From assembly GCA_025201765.1 (NCBI GenBank), contig MU623344.1:486219-550218 (forward strand): a DNA stretch of 64,000 nt, in the 5' to 3' direction. Under the pieces are notes generated by a model, which saw only the letters and a list, made by a program, of their open reading frames with translations, made no database searches and was not told the DNA's origin. Shown here piece by piece: positions 62,501-64,000 of the stretch (position 1 is its first letter; every line of letters begins with the position of its first letter). Both the position numbers and the translations under genes were made by a program. The DNA comes from Daldinia sp. FL1419 (lineage: Eukaryota; Ascomycota; Sordariomycetes; Xylariales; Hypoxylaceae).

Positions 62501-64000
62501 TGGTAATATTTTTAATATATTTTAATGTAAATTGTTTAATTTTAGGGTAAATTTCTTAATTATTATATTTAATAATTGGTCCTTTAATTCCAATATTATT
62601 AAAGAAAAATTTGTATATATATGGTATTAGGTTATATAGGATATAATTTATAATTTTAAAAAAATATATTATTAAATTTATTATTTTTTAGGGTATTATT
62701 ATTATTTGTAAAGATCTTAAAAATGTAGAAAAAGTGGTTATATTTTTATTATAAATTAATAAATTTAATTAATTATATTTTAAGAATAAGTTAATATAAG
62801 AAAATATAATATATATAATGAATTTTTTAATAAAGGAGTTATAATTTTTAGGTAGAAAAGTATTTTTAATTATAATAATATTTAATTTAATTGTTGAATT
62901 AATTAATTATAAATTATTATTTTTTTTTTATTATAAATTAAAGGTTATAATATAAATTATAATTTTTTTTAAAAATTTTATATTTAATTTAGTTTTTAAG
63001 AATTTTAATAATTTAATTTTTTAATAGAGTAAATATAAGGATATCTTTTAATTATTATATTTTATATGGAATAATTTTAATAATATAATTGGGTATTATT
63101 TTTGGTTTTATTTTTCTAAATTTGCTAAAATCTTAAATTAATGTTATTTTTTAATAAAATAATATTTTAATAAATACTTTTTTTTTTGATTAATGAGTTC
63201 TATATTTTTTAATTTGTTTTTTAAGTTTTTAAAATGTTTGGGGATTAGTTATATTCTTTTTAATTATTTGGTAAATTGTTGGGTAATATTTTTATATAAT
63301 TTATCTAATTATGAGGGGTTAGGTCTTTTGGTGTTCTTAAAGGTTTTTTTTAATATATTTTCCTTTTAATTAAACAATCCTGGAGGTATTAAGCCATTTG
63401 ATAATATATCATCTATTAATTAAACTTTTTTAACTTTTAATTTATATATGGTCGGATAGGCGGCGGGTAGGTTTTCTCCGGAACACGGTTCCTACCCGGA
63501 ACAAATACCAAAAGATGGACCGGATACCTGTAATATATTCTAGGTAAATCGGGGTAGTAATAAATAAATAAATAAATAAATTTATATATGGTATTAATCC
63601 TAATCATATTCCTTTTAGGCGGGTACAAGGTATTAAAATATATTTTCTTAACTTTTTGATATATATCACCTACAACTCTACTCATCACACTAATAAATTA
63701 ATTATTTATAAAATTTGTAATAATTTTTTTACCTTTTTCAAATTTAATAAATTCTTAATTAGATTCTTTTTTATTAAATTTATTATTATTATTAATTAAA
63801 TTTATATTATTAATAATATTTAATTTTTTATTAATAATATATTTTTAATAATTTTATTTTTAACCTAATTAAATTTTTAATAAATTAATAATAAAATTTT
63901 AATAATTATATTCCTAAAAATTATAATTTTAATATATATATTACCTTCTATAACTAATTTAAATTAAAAAATTATAAAGAAATGTATTTTAAAAATTAAT
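59578..64000 (-). mobile_element. Second Ty3/gypsy copy, cut by the window edge
   Basis: The LTR 59578-59995 (418 bp) is preceded by ATAT and has a clear polypurine tract beside it (TTTTGGAGAGTTT on the minus strand). The interior parallels 41634-45.9 kb with an offset of about 18.36 kb: integrase end, RT with FNN-IGIKGP (Asn pair at 62600-62595), and beyond. The left half is G-poor and the middle C-poor. It is interrupted by a LINE fragment at 63453-63580. The 5' LTR lies outside the window. Confidence 0.8.
63453..63580 (+). mobile_element. Very short, un-RIPed LINE 3' fragment inside the gypsy copy
   Basis: This is 128 bp with normal composition: CGGATAGGCGGCGGGTAGG... ending (AAAT)5. It matches the last 120 bp of the LINE copies at 26053 and 40309, in opposite orientation. 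The 14-bp target duplication AATTTATATATGGT flanks it (63439-63452; 63579-63592, two bases shared with the tail). Confidence 0.85.

Noticed and set aside
63453..63580. Independent SINE
   Set aside because: First considered a SINE because of its length, A-rich repeat tail and target duplication, but the copies at 26 kb and 40 kb continue into a LINE, so it is a 5'-truncated LINE.
63437..63688. 83-codon minus-strand ORF
   Set aside because: It spans the clean LINE fragment and mutated gypsy DNA, so it cannot be one gene.
15850..64000. Mitochondrial DNA insertion as the cause of low GC
   Set aside because: No mitochondrial genes or rRNA are readable, while retroelement domains with RIP-type changes are.

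Overview
This window looks like nuclear DNA of a filamentous ascomycete (Pezizomycotina). It has short introns of 47-160 nt with GTRNGT-type donors and CTAAC-like branch sites. It carries a HET-domain gene, a fungal ammonium transporter and a fungus-specific multi-pass membrane family. At about 15.85 kb the base composition changes abruptly from ordinary genic DNA to a very AT-rich block that fills the other 48 kb. That block is built of transposable elements degraded in the style of repeat-induced point mutation (RIP): glutamine and tryptophan codons have become stops, and RT active-site Asp codons have become Asn.

Gene-bearing part (1-15.85 kb). Six multi-feature gene models were assembled by reading across introns: an unidentified Pro/Ala-rich protein running off the left edge (-); an ammonium permease with 4 exons (-); a HIT-family protein with 3 exons (-); a single-exon HET-domain protein (-); a small protein with two alpha-beta-barrel-like halves, 3 exons (+); and a multi-pass membrane protein with 4 exons including a 12-nt exon (-). 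One 65-codon ORF is listed at low confidence. The genes do not form an obvious pathway or cluster. Intergenic DNA is rich in a short palindrome, (T)ACCTAGGT(A).

AT-rich part (15.85-64 kb). The layout is: a TIR element with TA target duplication (15854-24112) stuffed with LTR sequences and one LTR retroelement (17064-22831, +); a 171-bp TGTTG...CAACA LTR (24823-24993); a 6.5-kb LINE (26.05-32.54 kb, -); a graveyard of solo and partial LTRs (33.1-35.9 kb); a compact tandem element with the structure R65-U336-R65-U336-R65 and a 5-bp target duplication (35930-36796); a Ty1/copia fragment (37.1-40.3 kb, -); a 5'-truncated LINE copy (40309-41073, -); a complete Ty3/gypsy shell (41216-49703, -); a 7.6-kb element with about 30-bp inverted ends (50128-57731); another 171-bp LTR (59194-59364); and a second Ty3/gypsy copy (59578 to the right edge, -) interrupted by a clean, very short LINE 3' fragment (63453-63580, +).

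The most interesting points are the TRIM/SMART-like tandem element, the shared ATAT context of the TGAA...TTCA LTR family, the long tRNA-like complement behind the primer-binding site, the strand-switching of RIP inside single elements, and a LINE insertion that postdates RIP. No tRNA, rRNA or CRISPR was found. All calls are from reading the sequence; no database search was run.
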